From NCBI RefSeq assembly GCF_050003625.1, contig NC_134397.1, positions 265,912,070-265,976,069 on the forward strand: a stretch of 64,000 nucleotides of DNA, in the 5' to 3' direction. The position numbers were made by a program, and so were the translations under genes. A model generated the notes under the pieces. The model had not been told where the DNA came from. It worked only from the letters and a program-made list of their open reading frames with translations, and ran no database searches. This document shows positions 1 to 12,095 of the stretch, in pieces. The DNA is from Haematobia irritans. Taxonomy: Eukaryota > Arthropoda > Insecta > Diptera > Muscidae. Within the stretch, counting starts at the first letter, position 1, and each line of letters opens with the position of its first letter.

Positions 1-655
1 TAAACCTATTTCTTCCAAAATCAATAGGGATCTCTTCTTAAACATATACTTGAACCAAATTTGAAGTCGAGTGGACTAAAATTGTGACCTCAACAAAAAT
101 GTGTTCACAGAAAGAGGGACGGACGGTCGGAGCATTATTGCCAAAGACACCATCTCGTCTCCTTCTGGAAGCTATATCTAAATCTGAACCGATTTCGATG
201 ATTTTTTGCACATATAGTTAGTGCTAAAGAAGACTACATTTAGCCAAATTTGAGTAAGATCGGTTAATAAATAAAGGTTTTGTGGCCAAATTTGGGAAAA
301 TCGGGCGATACATATATATGAGAGCTATATCTAAATCTGAACCGATTTGGATGAAATTTTGCAGACTTGAAGGGCGGTGAAAAAGATTACCTTCTGCCAA
401 ATCCGTTTGAAAAAAGCGCAACGTGACCCCTTTTGTCGAAATCGGACAATACATATATATGGGAGCTATATCTAAATTTGATCCGATTTCTTCCAAATTC
501 AATAGCGTTCGTCCTTGTGCCCAAAAAAAACTTCCTGTACCAAATTTCATCAAAATCGGTTAATAATTGCGACCGGAATCCTGTGAACAACAAATACATG
601 GACAGACGGACACCAAGCGCTAGATCGACTCAGGAGGTGATTCTTTACTTCAAAG
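1..655 (-). mobile_element. Family A HINE-like fragments, 5' terminus missing
   Basis: Two juxtaposed pieces of family A. Bases 1-170 match the 5'-proximal segment of the better copy at 19.1-20.4 kb (the stretch around its residue run 'ccaaagacaccat'). Bases 172-655 are core units with repeated 'aaatctgaaccgattt' motifs and end in the 'gacagacggaca' microsatellite-like segment. The terminal TATACCC motif is absent and the element runs off the left edge of the window. The reading frames here come from repeats, not genes. Confidence 0.75.
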
Positions 656-1850
656 ACTAAAAAATATCAATTTAAAGAAAACAATTTTTAAAGCAAAGAT
701 TATTATCTTTGTCCTTACTAGTATTGTGTAAATCGAGTGACCTAAAAAATATGCAAAACATATTGATCAAATTTTAATTTTAGGTCAATATTTTTTGCAG
801 GGTATGATTATAAATTTGGTTTTTACTACGTAGTTACAGTATACATTTATACGCGTCTACAAATATATCAAAATCTTTAAGCGAAGTTTTCCAAAATCGT
901 TTTTCCCACTTAAAATCTTCATTTTTAACAACCTTGTATAACGTTTTTGTTAGAAATTCCAACTAAGTTGTCTTTTCTATTACATATTAAGTACAGATGA
1001 AATATTTAGATCAACATTACTTTTCAACGACCATATTTTATTTTCTCATACCCCTCCCTCACATAACACAATTTCAATGACAGCAAAACAAAAGCACTCA
1101 ATTCGAAATTAATTAATATTTCTATTTGTTGAAATATTTCTATTGATTTGTCAAAACAAAACGCTTTTTAAACACGCTTGTTAGCCACAAAAACAAAAAT
1201 TTAATAATAATAGATTATAAATGACGCAAGTCTAAACCACCAGCCACCGACCAAAAACACTACGCATGAATGCTCACTGAAATGCGATAACACATTTTCT
1301 AAGCCACGTTAACTGATAAACTCGAAAGGTGTTCAAAACAGATGAGAAAAATTCACAAAAACTCTATTGGAGGTAGTAAGAAAAACCAGTTGTTATCTTT
1401 AGCTAGTTGTGTCAATGTTGGATAAATAGCCAAGAAATCCAAACCCTCCTCCCCTAACTCTATAACAAACCTTTCTTGTTACCAGGTTTAATATATATTT
1501 AAGCCTGGTCTCATTCTCAAGTAGGGAGTTTTGGTATCAGCGAAACAATGTCATATGTTTCCAATTGACATTTATGTGTAGTCTTTATTGATAAGAGAAA
1601 ATGTCACACTAATTACTTAATGATCTCCTTCTTCGACTGGTAGAAGAAGCGTCCAAAAGGGGTAACGCTGAAATGAGCTGTGGGAATAGGGCTTGGCATA
1701 AAATCAATTCGAACTTGTATGGTATGTGCATGTAAATTCAGGTTGTTACACTGAACGAAAAATTAAATATATAAATACGATTAAATTTTCAAAATATGTG
1801 TCTTGTGTTGTGATTTTAGTATAGATTGTAACTGTGAGAAACAGCAAGAG
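656..1850. other. AT-rich single-copy-looking DNA, no gene seen
   Basis: No recognisable coding potential, no transposon ends and no tandem structure. Probably intergenic or intronic fly DNA. Confidence 0.5.
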
Positions 1851-1858
1851 AATATTTT

Positions 1859-1908
1859 TATACCCTCCACCATAGGATGTATACCCACATCCTATGGTGG
1901 AGGGTATA
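1859..1908. repeat. Perfect 21-bp palindrome at the B1 5' terminus
   Basis: Bases 1859-1879 and 1888-1908 are exact reverse complements separated by 8 bases. Other B copies have only the left arm followed by 'ggggtatattaac', so B1 carries an extra inverted copy of its own terminus. Confidence 0.9.
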
Positions 1909-2887
1909 AAAATATTAACTTTGCCATTCCGTTTGTAACACATCGAAATATTGCTCCAAGACCCCATAAAGTATATATTCTGGGTCGTGGTGAAATTCTG
2001 AGTCGATCTAAGCATGTCCGTCAGTCCGTCCATCTGTTGAAATCACGCTAACTTCCGAATGAAACAAGCTATCGACTTGAAACTTGGCACAAGTAGTTGT
2101 TATTGATGTAGGTCGGGTGGTATTGCCAATGGTCCATATCGGACCACTTTTACGTGTAGCCCCCATATAAACCGACGCTCAGATTTGGCTTGCGAAGCCT
2201 CTTGGAGGAGCAAATTTCATCCGTTTCGGTTGAAATTTGTTACATGGTGTTAGTATATGGTATCTAACAACCATGCAAAAATTTGTCTACATCGGTCCAT
2301 AATTATATATAGCTCCCATATAAACCGATCCCCATATTTGGCTTGCGTAGCCTCTAAGATAAGCAAATGTCCTCCGATCCGGCTGAAAATTGGTACATGG
2401 TTTTGGTATATGGTCTCTAACAACCATGCAAAAATTAGTCGTACATCCGTCCATAATTATATACAGCCCCCATATAAACCGATCCCCAGATTTGGTTTGC
2501 GGAGCCTCAAAGAGAAGTAAATTTGATCCGATCCGGCTGAAATTTGGTGCATGATGTTGGTATATGGTCTCTAACAACCATGCGAAAATTGGTCCACATC
2601 GGTTCATAATTATATATAACCCCCAAATAAATCGATCCCCAGATTTGGCTTGCGGAGCCTCTAAGAGAAGCAAATTTCATCCGATAGGTTGAAATTGGGA
2701 ACATGGTGTTAGTATATGGTCTCTAACATCCGATCCGGTTCAAATTTGGAACGTGGTGTTAGTATATGGCCGCTAACAACCATACCAAAATTGGTCCATA
2801 TCGATCTATAGTTATATGTAGCCGATCCCCAATCACACAAAAATTGGTCCATATCGGTTCATCATCATGGTTGCCACTCGAGCCAAA

Positions 2888-3090
2888 AATAATCTACCAA
2901 AATTTTATTTCAATTTTTTCTTTATAGAAAATTTTGTCAAAATTTTATTTCTATAGAAAATTTTGTCAAAATTTTATTTCTATAGAAAATTTTGTCAAAA
3001 TTTTATTTCTATAGAAAATTTTGTTAAAATTTAAGTTCTATAGAAAATTTTGTTAAAATTTAAGTTCTATAGAAAATTTTGTCAAAATGA
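2888..3090 (+). repeat. 29-bp AT-rich tandem array inside B1
   Basis: About seven units of a 29-base motif containing 'ttatttctatagaaaatttt'. The array starts after the conserved boundary 'gccactcgagccaaaaataa' (2873 onward). The same boundary marks the arrays at 8.7, 10.1, 11.5, 13.9, 14.6 and 45.9 kb. Confidence 0.9.
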
Positions 3091-3379
3091 ATTATATACG
3101 TATTTAATCGGTCTTTTTTAATTTAATATATACCACGTATGGACTTACTTACAATTTAGAAGACGGTATTAGGAGGTTTTAAGATACGTTGCCATCGGCA
3201 AGCGTTACCGGAACCCAAGTAATTCGATTGTGGATGGCAGTGTTTAGAAGAAGTTTCTAGGCAATCCATGGGTGAGGGTACATAAGCTTCGGCCTGGCCG
3301 AACTTACGGCCGTATATACTTGTTTTTATTAAAATTAAATGCCAAAACATGAAAGATTTTTTCCTAAGTCAGTGTATAC

Positions 3380-4255
3380 ACTGTAAGAAGGCATGAGGTT
3401 CCACAGATTTTTTCTTTACTCTAATGATTTTGGTATTGATTCCGAGCGCAAAAAGCGGAGCATTAAAGTAAGGATTCATTTTAGACATAATGCTGGAGCC
3501 ACCGTGGTGCAATGGTTAGCATGCCCGCCTTGCATACACAAGGTCGTGGGTTCGATTCCTGCTTCGACCGAACAGCAAAAAGTTTTTCAGCGGTGGATTA
3601 TCCCACCTCAGTAATGCTGGTGACATTTCTGAGGGTTTCAAAGCTTCTCTAAGTGGTTTCACTGCAATGTGAAACGCCGTTCGGACTCGGCTATAAAAAG
3701 GAGGTCCCTTGTCATTGAGCTTAACATGGAATCGGGCAGCACTCAGTGATAAGAGAGAAGTTCACCAATGTGGTATCACAATGGACTGAATAGTCTAAGT
3801 GAGCCTGATACATCGGGCTGCCACCTAACCTAACCTAACCTAGACATAATGCTCTTTTACGTTTGATTTGTGTGAATTTGATACTTTAAAAAATTTAATT
3901 CATTCCTTTTTAGTGAATTTTTCTTCTTGTGCTATGAAAGTCGTTTAAAAATGTGTCAAAATTGAAATTTAGACGCGACTTCACGTAGAAATTATGTACG
4001 GTTTCAAGTGGAAAAGTCTTTAAAATAGGATATTGAAAAACTTCTCCTAGTTTTGATGCATTAAGGCAATAAACTTACAGACAATTTCTTTATTTTTTCG
4101 GAATTTTTAAAGTCAAATTACTTAAATATAAGGACCAAAGGAATTCATTTAAAAGTTTATCAGCTTTTGAACAAGGACAAACATTTTGATATCAGAGAAA
4201 CACGTTTTCTATGCTAAGCTAAATCTGGATCCGTATCCGGAAGTAGTGCAAACTT
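3380..4255 (+). mobile_element. Solo arm of foldback family G, split by a SINE
   Basis: The segment aligns by eye with the reverse complement of 47490-48150, the right arm of the long foldback element. Shared blocks include 'ggtattgattccgagc' (3430), 'gctatgaaagtcgtttaaaa' (3935), 'gtagaaattatg' (3985) and 'ttctatgctaagc' (4207). It is diverged and lacks a partner arm. SINE copy 1 interrupts it. Confidence 0.65.
3495..3840 (+). mobile_element. tRNA-derived SINE, copy 1 (full length)
   Basis: The 346-bp element has a tRNA-like head (A-box region 'gtggtgcaatggttagc', B-box 'ggttcgattcc'), a body containing 'ctcggctataaaaaggaggt' and a 3' tail of repeated 'cctaa'. It is flanked by a perfect 13-bp target-site duplication, TAGACATAATGCT, at 3482-3494 and 3841-3853. 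This proves insertion by target-primed retrotransposition and fixes both ends. Expected to be transcribed by RNA polymerase III from the internal boxes. It has no protein product. Confidence 0.95.
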
Positions 4256-4269
4256 TTGAACAGAACGAT

Positions 4270-4665
4270 GAAATTTTGCTAAATGTTTTTTTGATAGAAA
4301 TGAAATTTTGCTAAAGTTTCAAATTTCCTCCACATAAAATACTGATAAACTTAAAACATGTAATTTTGAAAAATAATCCCGTAGAAATAACATTTTGCTA
4401 ATATTTGATGAAAATTTTGAGAAAATTTTCTGTAGAAATTAAATTTTCACAAAAAAAGTTTCCTACAGAAATAAATTTTGACAAAATTTCCTATAAAATT
4501 TAAATGTTTTCAAACTTCCCTATTAAAATGAAAATATTGAAAAATCCGATAGAAAAGACGAACTAAAACCATTTAAAATTTCCTTCAAATAAAGTTTTAT
4601 CAAAAATTCCTATAATAATAAAAATTTAACCAAATTCTCTATAAGAACGAAATTAAAAAAAAAAA
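4270..4665. repeat. Degenerate AT-rich tandem repeats, left part
   Basis: Loose repetition of 'gaaattttgctaaa'/'cctataaaaatt'-like modules, continuous in character with the clearer ~200-bp array at 6050-6990. Family A copy A2 is inserted between the two parts. Confidence 0.6.
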
Positions 4666-4666
4666 C

Positions 4667-6047
4667 CAGTAAGGAAAGTCTAAAGTCGGGCGGGGCCGAC
4701 TATATTATACCCTGCACCACTTTGTAGATCTAAATTTTCGATACCATATCACATCCGTCAAATGTGTTTGGGGCTATATATAAAGGTTTGTCCCAAATAC
4801 ATACATTTAAATATTACTCGATCTGGAAGAATTTGATAGACTTCTACAAAATCTATAGACTCAAAATTTAAGTCGGCTAATGCACTAGGGTGGAACACAA
4901 TGTTAGTAAAAAAATATGGGAAACATTTAAATCTAAAGCAATTTTAAGGAAACTTTGCAAAAGTTTATTTATGATTTATCGCTCGATATATATGTATTAG
5001 AAGTTTAGGAAAATTAGAGTCATTTTACAACTTTGCGACTAAGCAGTGGCGATTTTACAAGGAAATTGTAGGTATTTTGACCATTTTTGTCGAAATCAGA
5101 AAAACATATATATGGGAGCTATATCTAAATCTGAACCGATTTCAACCAAATTTGGCACGCATAGCAACAATGCTAATTCTACTCCATGTGCAAAATTTCA
5201 ACTAAATCGGAGCAAAAAATTAGCCTCTGTGGTCATATGAGTGTAAATCGGGCGAAAGCTATATATGGGAGATATATCTAAATCTGAACCGATTTCAACC
5301 AAATTTGGCACGCATAGCTACAATGCTAATTCTACTCCCTGTGCAAAATTTCAACTAAATCGGAGCAAAGAATTGGCCTCTGTGGTCATATGAGTGTAAA
5401 TCGGGCGAAAGCTATATATGGGAGATATATCCAAATCTGAACCGATTTCAACCAAATTTGGCACGCATAGTTACAATGCTAATTCTACTCCCTGTGCAAA
5501 ATTTCAACCAAATCGGAGTTAAAAATTCGCCTCTTTGGGCAAATGAGTGTAAATCGGGCGAAAGCTATATATGACAGCTATATCTAAATCTGAACCGATT
5601 CAGCTGGTATTTTGCAAGTTTTTCGAGACCCATAAAATATTCGGATGTACGGAATTTGAGGAAGATCGGTTGATATACACGCCAATTATGACCAGATCGG
5701 CGAAAAATATATATGGCAGCTATATCTAAATCTGAACCGATTTTTTCCAAAATCAATAGGGATCGTCTTTGAGCCGAAACAGGACCCAATACCAAATTTT
5801 AGGACAATCGGACTAAAACTGCGAGCTGTACTTTGCACACAAAAATACATCAACAGACAGACAGACAGACAGACAGACGGACAGACAGACGGACAGACAG
5901 ACAGACGGACATCGCTAAATCGACTCAGAATTTAATTCTAAGCCGATCCGTATACTAAAAGGTTGGTCTATGATTACTCCTTCTTGGCGTTACATACAAA
6001 TGCACAAACTTATTATACCCTGTACCACAGTAGTGGTGAAGGGTATA
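4667..6047 (-). mobile_element. Family A HINE-like element, copy A2 (full length)
   Basis: The 3' end is at the left: 'agtaaggaaagtctaaag', hairpin CGGGCGGGGCCGAC, then the subterminal motif TATACCCTGCACCAC at 4706-4720. The core has 153-bp units ('gggagatatatctaaatctg'), then a (GACAGACG)n-like tract at about 5855-5910. The 5' terminus at the right is a small foldback, TATACCCTGTACCACAG...GTGGTGAAGGGTATA, ending at 6047. About 1.38 kb, no coding capacity. Confidence 0.85.
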
Positions 6048-6049
6048 AA

Positions 6050-6995
6050 AACATTACAAATGAAAGTTTAATAATACTTCAGATATCCTCCAAATAAATT
6101 TTTGTCAATTTTTTTTTTTTACAACAATTAAATTTTAATAAATTTTGCTATAAAATTTCCTATAAAAATGTAATTTTCACAAAATTTCCAATAAAAATTT
6201 TCTTTGGGAATACAAATTTCAAATTCTCTACAAAAAAGGGAATTAACAAAACCGACAGAAATGAAAGTTTAATAATACTTCAAATATCCTCCAAATCAAA
6301 TTTTGACAAATTTTTTTACAAAAATTAAATTCTAATGAAATTTGCTATAAAAATTTCCTATAAAAATTAAATTTTCACAAAATTTCCAATAAAAATTTTC
6401 TTTGGGAATATAAATTTCAAATTCTCTATAAAAAGGAAATTAATAAAACCGACAGAAATGAAAGTTTAATAATACTTCAAATATCCTCCAAATCAAATTT
6501 TGAAAAATTTTTTTACAAAAATTAAATTTTAATAAAATTTGCTATAAAAACTGCCTATAAAAATTAAATTTTCACAAAAAAAAAAAAACCGATAGAAATG
6601 AAAGTTTAATAATACTTCAAATATCCTCCAAATCAAATTTTGAAAAAAAAAAATTTAAAAAAATTAAATTTTAATAAAATGTGCTATAAAAACTTTTCAC
6701 AAAATTTCCAATAAAAATTTTCTTTGGGAATATAAATTTCAAATTCTCTGTAAAAACGAAATTAAAAAAACCGATAGAAATGAAAGTTTAATAATATTTC
6801 AAATATCCTCCAAATAAAATTTTGGCAAATTTGTTTACAAAAATTAAATTTTAATAAAATTTGCTATAGAAATTTCCTATAAAAATTAATTTTCACAAAA
6901 TTTCCAATAAAAATTTTCTTGGGGAATATAAATTTCAAATATTTTACTATTTGGGAATATTTCCTATGGCAATGAATTTTGTCGAAATTCCAAAT
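6050..6995 (+). repeat. Tandem array, ~200-bp AT-rich unit
   Basis: The marker 'atgaaagtttaataat' recurs at 6060, 6261, 6458, 6598 and 6780. The spacings are 201, 197, 140 and 182 bases, so the unit is ~200 bp with internal deletions in later copies. Each unit is built of smaller 'aaaattt...cctataaaaatt' modules. Confidence 0.85.
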
Positions 6996-8690
6996 TTCCT
7001 CCATATTTTTTTTTTTGTGGATGCAACAACAGTTCGTAGCAGGAGTAAAATTTCTCTCAAAAAGTGGTGATATGTTTCCTAAGTGTCACAACGTAAGTTT
7101 TTTGGGAAAATCTAGTTAATTCTGGGAATTGCGATACAGCCAACTCCCTCCGTTTCCTTTAAAATATGTTTCACCTTGAGTATGGCCGATAAAAGAGAAA
7201 AATCTGTAAAAAGAGTTGGTGTTCTCTCCGAAGTTTAATTTTTGATTAACAAAATTTAAATTGTTTCTCAATTTTTTTCCAGTGTAACCATAATCATTTT
7301 GTGTTTTGTTGTTCTTTTAATTTTGTTTGCTTCTTGTCATCTGGTTGTAATGATTCTTGGAAACATTTACCATGGTTTTAAATGATCCTTGTGCGATGTT
7401 CGGATTTTTATTATATCACATATTTCCTTATCTTAATTTAATCAACTGAAAATATCAGTTTACATATTAGTGGCGATGATAGTGGGGATGGTGACTGCTT
7501 TACATGCAGTCTTATATCTCATGAATGGTTAACGTGAATGCTTATTTCGGTTATGGTTGAAAACTGTAACAGAAACATTTCAATTAATTGTTTAATTAAT
7601 TGTGAAATTAAATTGCTATTGTTGGTGTTTCTTTTTAATTTTAATTTTTTAGTCCCATATACGTACAGCTTCCTTGTCACATTTCCCTTTATCTGGTGCT
7701 ACGAGTATAGCTCGATGGGTTAAGAGATTTGTGTTGTCTACTGACTGATTTAATGCCTGCAAATTTTTCTTTTTTTTGGTTTTTTGTTTTTTGGTCTCAT
7801 CATACTCTGTTAATTTCAAGAATGTCTTTGTTTCATGCATTTACAAATGATGCAATAAATTATGGTTGTCTTCTTTGGTTGCTTGTTGCTGGTGGTGGTG
7901 CTGCTGCTGCAACATCAGCAGGAGTCAGCAATTGCCCGAGCATATGGTTGCTTGCTATTATCTACAGCTGCGGAGAGCAACAAACGACAATTTGATATCG
8001 GTGTTTCATTGCAACTCATGTGACCTTATTTTCCCATTAATTTTTCACTGTTTTGTCCGTCCACATGTCCGTCTTTCATTTGGGGTTTGTCAAGTGTGCT
8101 CCGTGCCAATGTCGTTGATTTAATTCAAATGTCTTGTTGTTGTTCCCCCTCCTAAAGCACTTAAAATACCATTTGCATCTTTGTGGTTTATTGGAGACAA
8201 TCGCTAAATTACACTTGTTTTGTGTCTTCTTTTGGTGTGTGGCTTGTTTCCAAAAAAGAAATGAAAATTTCCAAGAAATATTTACCAAAATAAAAAGAAT
8301 TGCAAATATTCTAAATATTTCTGAATTACCATGTCCTGCGATACAATTCTAATCAAAATTCCAATTACAAATCGTTTGTATTTAAGAGAAGAACATTTAA
8401 TTGATTAGCATTCTACAAGAATTTAAATAGCAAAAATTTGCGATAGGGCAAAATTCAGGCGATACCTATTAAGTGATACTTTATACCAATCCAATGAAAA
8501 TTTGCAGTATACCATATGTCATGGTCCTTTACCATGGTAACCAAAACTAAATGGAGACACAGACTGACTGAAAGCCATTGTTGATGGCGGGGCTTTACTA
8601 TCAATTGTTGACGGTAGGTCATTACTCGCTACTACTGGGCGTAATGATATATACCCACATAATTGTAATCGCAAACCTCAATAGTTTTAT
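6996..8690. other. AT-rich single-copy-looking DNA, no gene seen
   Basis: No transposon ends found. Short open frames here (for example around 7730-8120) lack codon structure or recognisable domains. A short run of GCTGCTGCT-like triplets occurs near 7900. Probably intron or intergenic. Confidence 0.5.
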
Positions 8691-8699
8691 TCGACAATT

Positions 8700-11600
8700 T
8701 TAATATGGATGCCACTCGCGCCATAAATAAACTACCAATATATGGAGCAAAATTTACGGAAAAACTTCCAACCAAAAAAAAAATGTTGTTTTTTGGAAAA
8801 TTTTATTTTTATAGAAAATTTTCTCAAAATTCTATTTGTATAGAAAATTTTCTCGAAACTGTATTTCTATACAAAAATTTCTTAAAATTTTATTTCTATA
8901 GAAAATGTTCTCAAAATTTTATTTCTATAGAAAATTTTGTTAAAATTTTATATCTATAGAAAATTGTGTCAATATTTTATTTCTGTAGAATATTTTGTTA
9001 AAATTTTTATTTCTATAGAAAATTTTCTCAAAATTTTATTCCTATAGAAAATTTTCTCAAAATTTTGTTGCTATAGAAAGTTATGACGAAACATTATTAC
9101 TATAGAAAATGTTTGCCGGATTTTATTTCTATTTCTATAGGAAATTTTGGCAGAATTTTATATCTACAGATAATTTTGTCAAAATTTTATTTCTATAGAA
9201 AATTTTGTTAAAAATTGTATTTCTATAGAATATGTTGTCAACATTTTATATCTGTAGAGTATTTTGTCAAAATTTTACTTCAATAGAAAATGTTTTCAAA
9301 ATTTTATTTATATGGAAAATGTTGTCAAATATTTATTTCTTTAGACATCTTTGTCAAAATTTTATTGTTATAGAAAATTTTGCCACAATTTGATTTCTAT
9401 AGAAGGTTTTGACGAAATTTTATTTTTCGAGAAATTTTATTTTTATAGAAATTGTGAAAATTTTCTCAAAATGTTATTTCTATAGAAAATTGTCTAAAAA
9501 TTTTATTTCTATAGAAAGTTATGATGAGACATTATTACTATAGAACATTTCGGCAGAATTTTATTTCAACAGATAATTTTGTCTAAATTGTAATTCTATA
9601 GAAAATTTTGTCAAATTTGTATTTCTATAGAAAATGTTTTCACAATTTTATTTCTTTGGAAAATTTTGTCAAATATTTATTTCTTTAGACATCTTTGTCA
9701 AAATTTTATTGCTATAGAACATTTTGCCACAATTTGATTTGTATAGAAGGTTTCGACGAATTTTTATTTTTGTAGAAAATTGTGTCAATTTTTTTTTCTT
9801 CTGTAAAGTATTTTGTCAAAATTTTAATTCTATAAAAAGTTTTGTAAAAATTTTGTGAAAATTTTATTTATATGGAAAACTTTGTCAAAAATTTATTTCT
9901 CTAGAGAACTTTGTCAAAACTTTTTTCTCATAGAAAATGTTGTCAAAATTTTATTTCTATAGTAAATTTTGAGAAATTTTATTTCTATAGAAAATTCTCT
10001 CAATATTTTATTTCTATAGAAAATTTTGTCAAAATTCTATTTCTATAGTAGTTTTATTGGACTATTTCAACACGGATGCCACTTGAGCCATAAATAAACT
10101 ACCAAGATCTGGGGAAAATTATTATTTTGTAAATTTTTATTTTTATGGAAAATTTTCTCAAAATTTTATTTGTATAGATGATTTTCTCAAAATTGTATTT
10201 GTATACAAAATGTTCTCAAAATTTTATTTCTTTACAAAAATTTCTTAACATTTAATATCTATGGAAAAATTTTATCAAAATTTTATTTTTATAGAAAATT
10301 TTCTAATATTTTTATTGCTTTAGAAAATTTTCTAAAAAATGTATTTCGATAGAAAGTTATGACGAAATATTATACCTATAAAAAATGTTCTCAAAATTTT
10401 ATTTCTACAGAAAATTTTGTGAAAATTTTATATCTATAGAAAATTTTGTCAAAATTTTATTTCTGTAGAATACTTTACTAAAATGTTATGTCTATAGAAA
10501 ATTTTCTCTAAATTGTATTTCTATAGACAGTTATAACAAAACATTATTTCTATAGAAAATTTTGGCAGAATTTTATTTCTACAGATAATTTTGTCAAAAT
10601 TTTATTTCTATAAAAAATTTTGTCAAAATGGTATTTCTATAGCAAATTTTGTCAACATTTTATTTCTGCAAAACATTTTGTCAAAATTTTACTTCTATAG
10701 AAAATGTTTTCAAAATTTTATTTCTATGGAAAATTTTGTCAAATATTTATTTCTATAGAAAACATTGTCAAAATTGTATTGCTATCGAAAAGTTTTGCCA
10801 CAATTTGATTTTTATATAAGGTCTTGACAAAATTTTAATTTTATAGAAAAATTTGTAAGTGTTTTTCTGTACAGTATTTTGTTAAAATTTTATTTCTGTA
10901 CAGTATTTTGTCAAAATTGTATTTCTATAAAAAATTTTATCAACATTTTATTTCTGCAAAACATTTTGTCAAAATTTTACTTCTATAGAAAATGTTTTCA
11001 AAATTTTATTTCTATGGAAAAGTTTGTCAAATATTTATTTCTATAGAGAACTTTGTCAAAATTGTATTGCTATAGAAAATTTTGCCACAATTTGATTTTT
11101 ATAGAAGGTCTTGACAAAATTTTAATTTTATAGAAAAATTTGTAATTGTTTTTCTGTACAGTATTTTGTTAAAATTTTATTTCTATTAAAATTTTTGTAA
11201 AAATTGTATTTCAATACAAAATTTTGTGAAAATTTTATTTATATGGCAAACTTTGTAAAAAATTTATTTCTCTAGAGAACTTTGTCAAAATGTTATTCAC
11301 ATAGAAAATTATGCCAAAATTTTATTTATATAGAAAATTGTATCAACATTATTTTCTTATAGAAAATTTTGTCAAAATTTTATTTCTATAGAAAATTCTC
11401 TCAAAATTTTATTTCTATAGAAAATTTTTACAAAGTTCTATTTCTATAGTAGTTTTATTGGACTATTTTGACACGGATGCCAATTGAGCCATAAATAAAC
11501 AACCAAAAAAAAAAATTTCTCAAAATAGTATTTCTATACAAAATTTAATTTCTTTACAAAATTTTGTCAACATTTTATTTCTATAGAAAATTTTCTCAAA

Positions 11601-12095
11601 ATTTTATTTTTAAACAAAATTTTGTCAAATATATATTTCTATAAAAAACTTATTACTATAGAAAATTTTTTTCAAAATCTTATTGGTATAGAAAATTTTG
11701 CCATAATTTGATTTATATAGACGGTTGTGACGAAATTTTATTTTTATAGTAAATTGTGTCAATTTTTTTTTCTGTACAGTATTTTGTCAAAATTTTATTT
11801 ATATAGAAAATTTTCTCAAAATTTTATTTCTATAAAAATTTTCTCAAAATTTTATTTCCATAGAGAAAACTTTCTCAAAACTTTATTCCCATAGGAAAGT
11901 TTGCCAAAATTTTATTTCTATAGAAACTTTTGTCAACATTTTATTCGTATAGAAACTTTTGTCAAAATTTTTCTCAAAATTTTATTTATATAAAAAATTA
12001 TGACAAAATTTTATTTCTATACAACATTTTGTCGACATTTTATTCCTATAGAAAATTTTGACAAAATTTTATTTCTTTGGAAAATTTGTGAAAAT
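8700..12095 (+). repeat. Satellite: ~29-bp units with ~1.4-kb higher-order period
   Basis: About 3.4 kb of variants of 'attttatttctatagaaaat' joined by 'tttgtcaaa'. A non-satellite marker, 'ggatgccact..agccataaataaact', recurs at 8707, 10074 and 11475 (spacings 1367 and 1401). Each time it is preceded by a 'ttttatt.gac' stretch, so the array is organised in higher-order repeats. A 288-bp internal duplication is visible (marker 'caacattttatttctgcaaa' at 10653 and 10941), and another pair lies at about 9290 and 9650. There are no spacers of unrelated sequence, so it is not CRISPR-like. Confidence 0.92.

Larger units (their letters stand above)
1859..3322 (+). mobile_element. Family B HINE-like element, copy B1
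   Basis: Near full length. The 5' terminal motif TATACCCTCCACCATAGG starts at 1859. A head shared with family C follows ('gtttgtaacacatcgaaat', then 'gtccgtcagtccgtcc'), then about five core units of the 153-bp type (about 2150-2860). A 29-bp-unit satellite lies at about 2888-3090. The 3' end has the inverted subterminal motif (degraded, 'gggtgagggtaca'), the hairpin GGCCGAACTTACGGCC and the terminus TATATACTTG followed by a T run. No coding capacity; non-autonomous. Confidence 0.8.

Noticed and set aside
7729..8123. Overlapping frames rich in Cys/Trp near a GCTGCT run
   Set aside because: Composition comes from simple sequence; frames overlap and neither has a recognisable motif.
8705..8959. 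Repeated 'FYFYRKFSQN'-like frame (also at 45903-46142)
   Set aside because: Direct translation of the 29-bp satellite.
8700..12095. CRISPR-like regular 29-bp repeats
   Set aside because: Units are contiguous with no unique spacers, and the context is a fly genome.
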